From contig JAISQG010000009.1 of NCBI GenBank assembly GCA_031274335.1, positions 1-5,175 of the forward strand: a DNA stretch of 5,175 nucleotides, written 5' to 3'. The notes under the pieces are model-generated. The model saw nothing but the letters and a program-made list of their open reading frames with translations. It was not told where the DNA came from and did no database searches. The DNA is from Gracilibacteraceae bacterium. GTDB lineage: Bacteria; Bacillota; Desulfitobacteriia; Desulfitobacteriales; Syntrophobotulaceae. Below are positions 4,933 through 5,175 of the stretch, one piece after another. A program made the translations under genes and the position numbers. The number at the start of each line of letters is the position of its first letter. Position 1 is the first letter of the stretch.

Positions 4933-5175
4933 TTTGGGATACACACGCGCATTTGAACAGCCCGCGTTTCGATGCTGACCGGGCGGAGGCGCTGGCGCGG
5001 GCGCGGGCGGCCGGCGTGACGCGCATTGTGAACATCGGCTTTGATGAGGAGTCCAGCTTGCAGTCCGTCGCGCTGGCGGAGGAGCATGATGATATTTACG
5101 CGGCGATCGGCGTCCATCCGCATGACGCGGAAGGGGCGGGGCCCGCGGTTTGGGCGAGGCTGCGGGACTTGGCCC
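4929..5175 (+). CDS. tatD: TatD-family metal-dependent DNase, N-terminal part (3' end outside window)
   Basis: The frame starts at ATG 4929, overlapping the metG stop as ATGA, and stays open to the window end (82 complete codons; a full protein is about 255 residues). It opens with IWDTHAHLN, whose H-x-H pair (residues 6 and 8) provides metal ligands in the amidohydrolase-like TIM barrel. GVTRIVNIGFD (residues 30-40) and IGVHPHDA (66-73), the next conserved strand with its His, follow. TatD proteins are metal-dependent 3'-5' exonucleases/DNases linked to DNA repair and degradation. The downstream metal ligands are outside the window. A GGAG at 4914-4917 is 11 nt from the start, longer than ideal, so translational coupling to metG is likely. 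The metG-tatD (yabD) pair is standard in Firmicutes. Confidence 0.92.
   Translation, partial: MIWDTHAHLNSPRFDADRAEALARARAAGVTRIVNIGFDEESSLQSVALAEEHDDIYAAIGVHPHDAEGAGPAVWARLRDLA

Overview
This window is a conserved, chromosomal housekeeping segment of a Firmicutes (Bacillota) genome. The evidence is the combination of ricT (yaaT), yabA, a convergently oriented abrB and metG (metS)-tatD. This is the same neighbourhood that follows the DNA polymerase III delta' gene in Bacillus subtilis. Coding DNA is GC-rich with many GCG, GGC and CTG codons. The AbrB here ends in a four-cysteine zinc-ribbon-like tail instead of the Bacillus C-terminal domain. Both traits fit an anaerobic clostridial or Negativicutes-type lineage better than Bacillus, but I cannot place it more precisely from sequence alone.

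Layout. (1) 1-2542, plus strand: a tight operon made of the 3' part of holB (delta' clamp-loader subunit), ricT (Fe-S RNA-decay and phosphorelay factor), yabA (DnaA/DnaN-binding brake on replication initiation) and rsmI (16S rRNA C1402 2'-O-methyltransferase). Gaps are 11 nt, 1 nt and a 14-nt overlap. (2) 2528-2554: a perfect 11-bp hairpin that overlaps the rsmI stop codon. Its U-rich tract is on the minus strand, so it best serves as the abrB terminator. (3) 2577-2846, minus strand: abrB. (4) 2847-3003: the divergent abrB/metG intergenic region, strikingly AT-rich. It holds a good abrB promoter, a perfect 7-bp inverted repeat at the predicted abrB transcript 5' end, and both ribosome-binding sites. 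(5) 3004-4932, plus strand: metG, full-length methionyl-tRNA synthetase with the C-terminal tRNA-binding OB domain. (6) 4929 to the window end: the 5' part of tatD, coupled to metG by an ATGA overlap.

Together the genes link replication (clamp loader, initiation control), RNA processing and ribosome maturation (RicT, RsmI), translation (MetRS) and a transition-state regulator (AbrB). I see no mobile element, RNA gene, CRISPR array or defence system, and no convincing new system. The points most worth a second look are regulatory and small-scale: the terminator embedded in the rsmI 3' end, the 5'-end hairpin of abrB, the zinc-ribbon AbrB tail, the loss of two genes usually found between yabA and rsmI, and small motif variants in MetRS and delta'.
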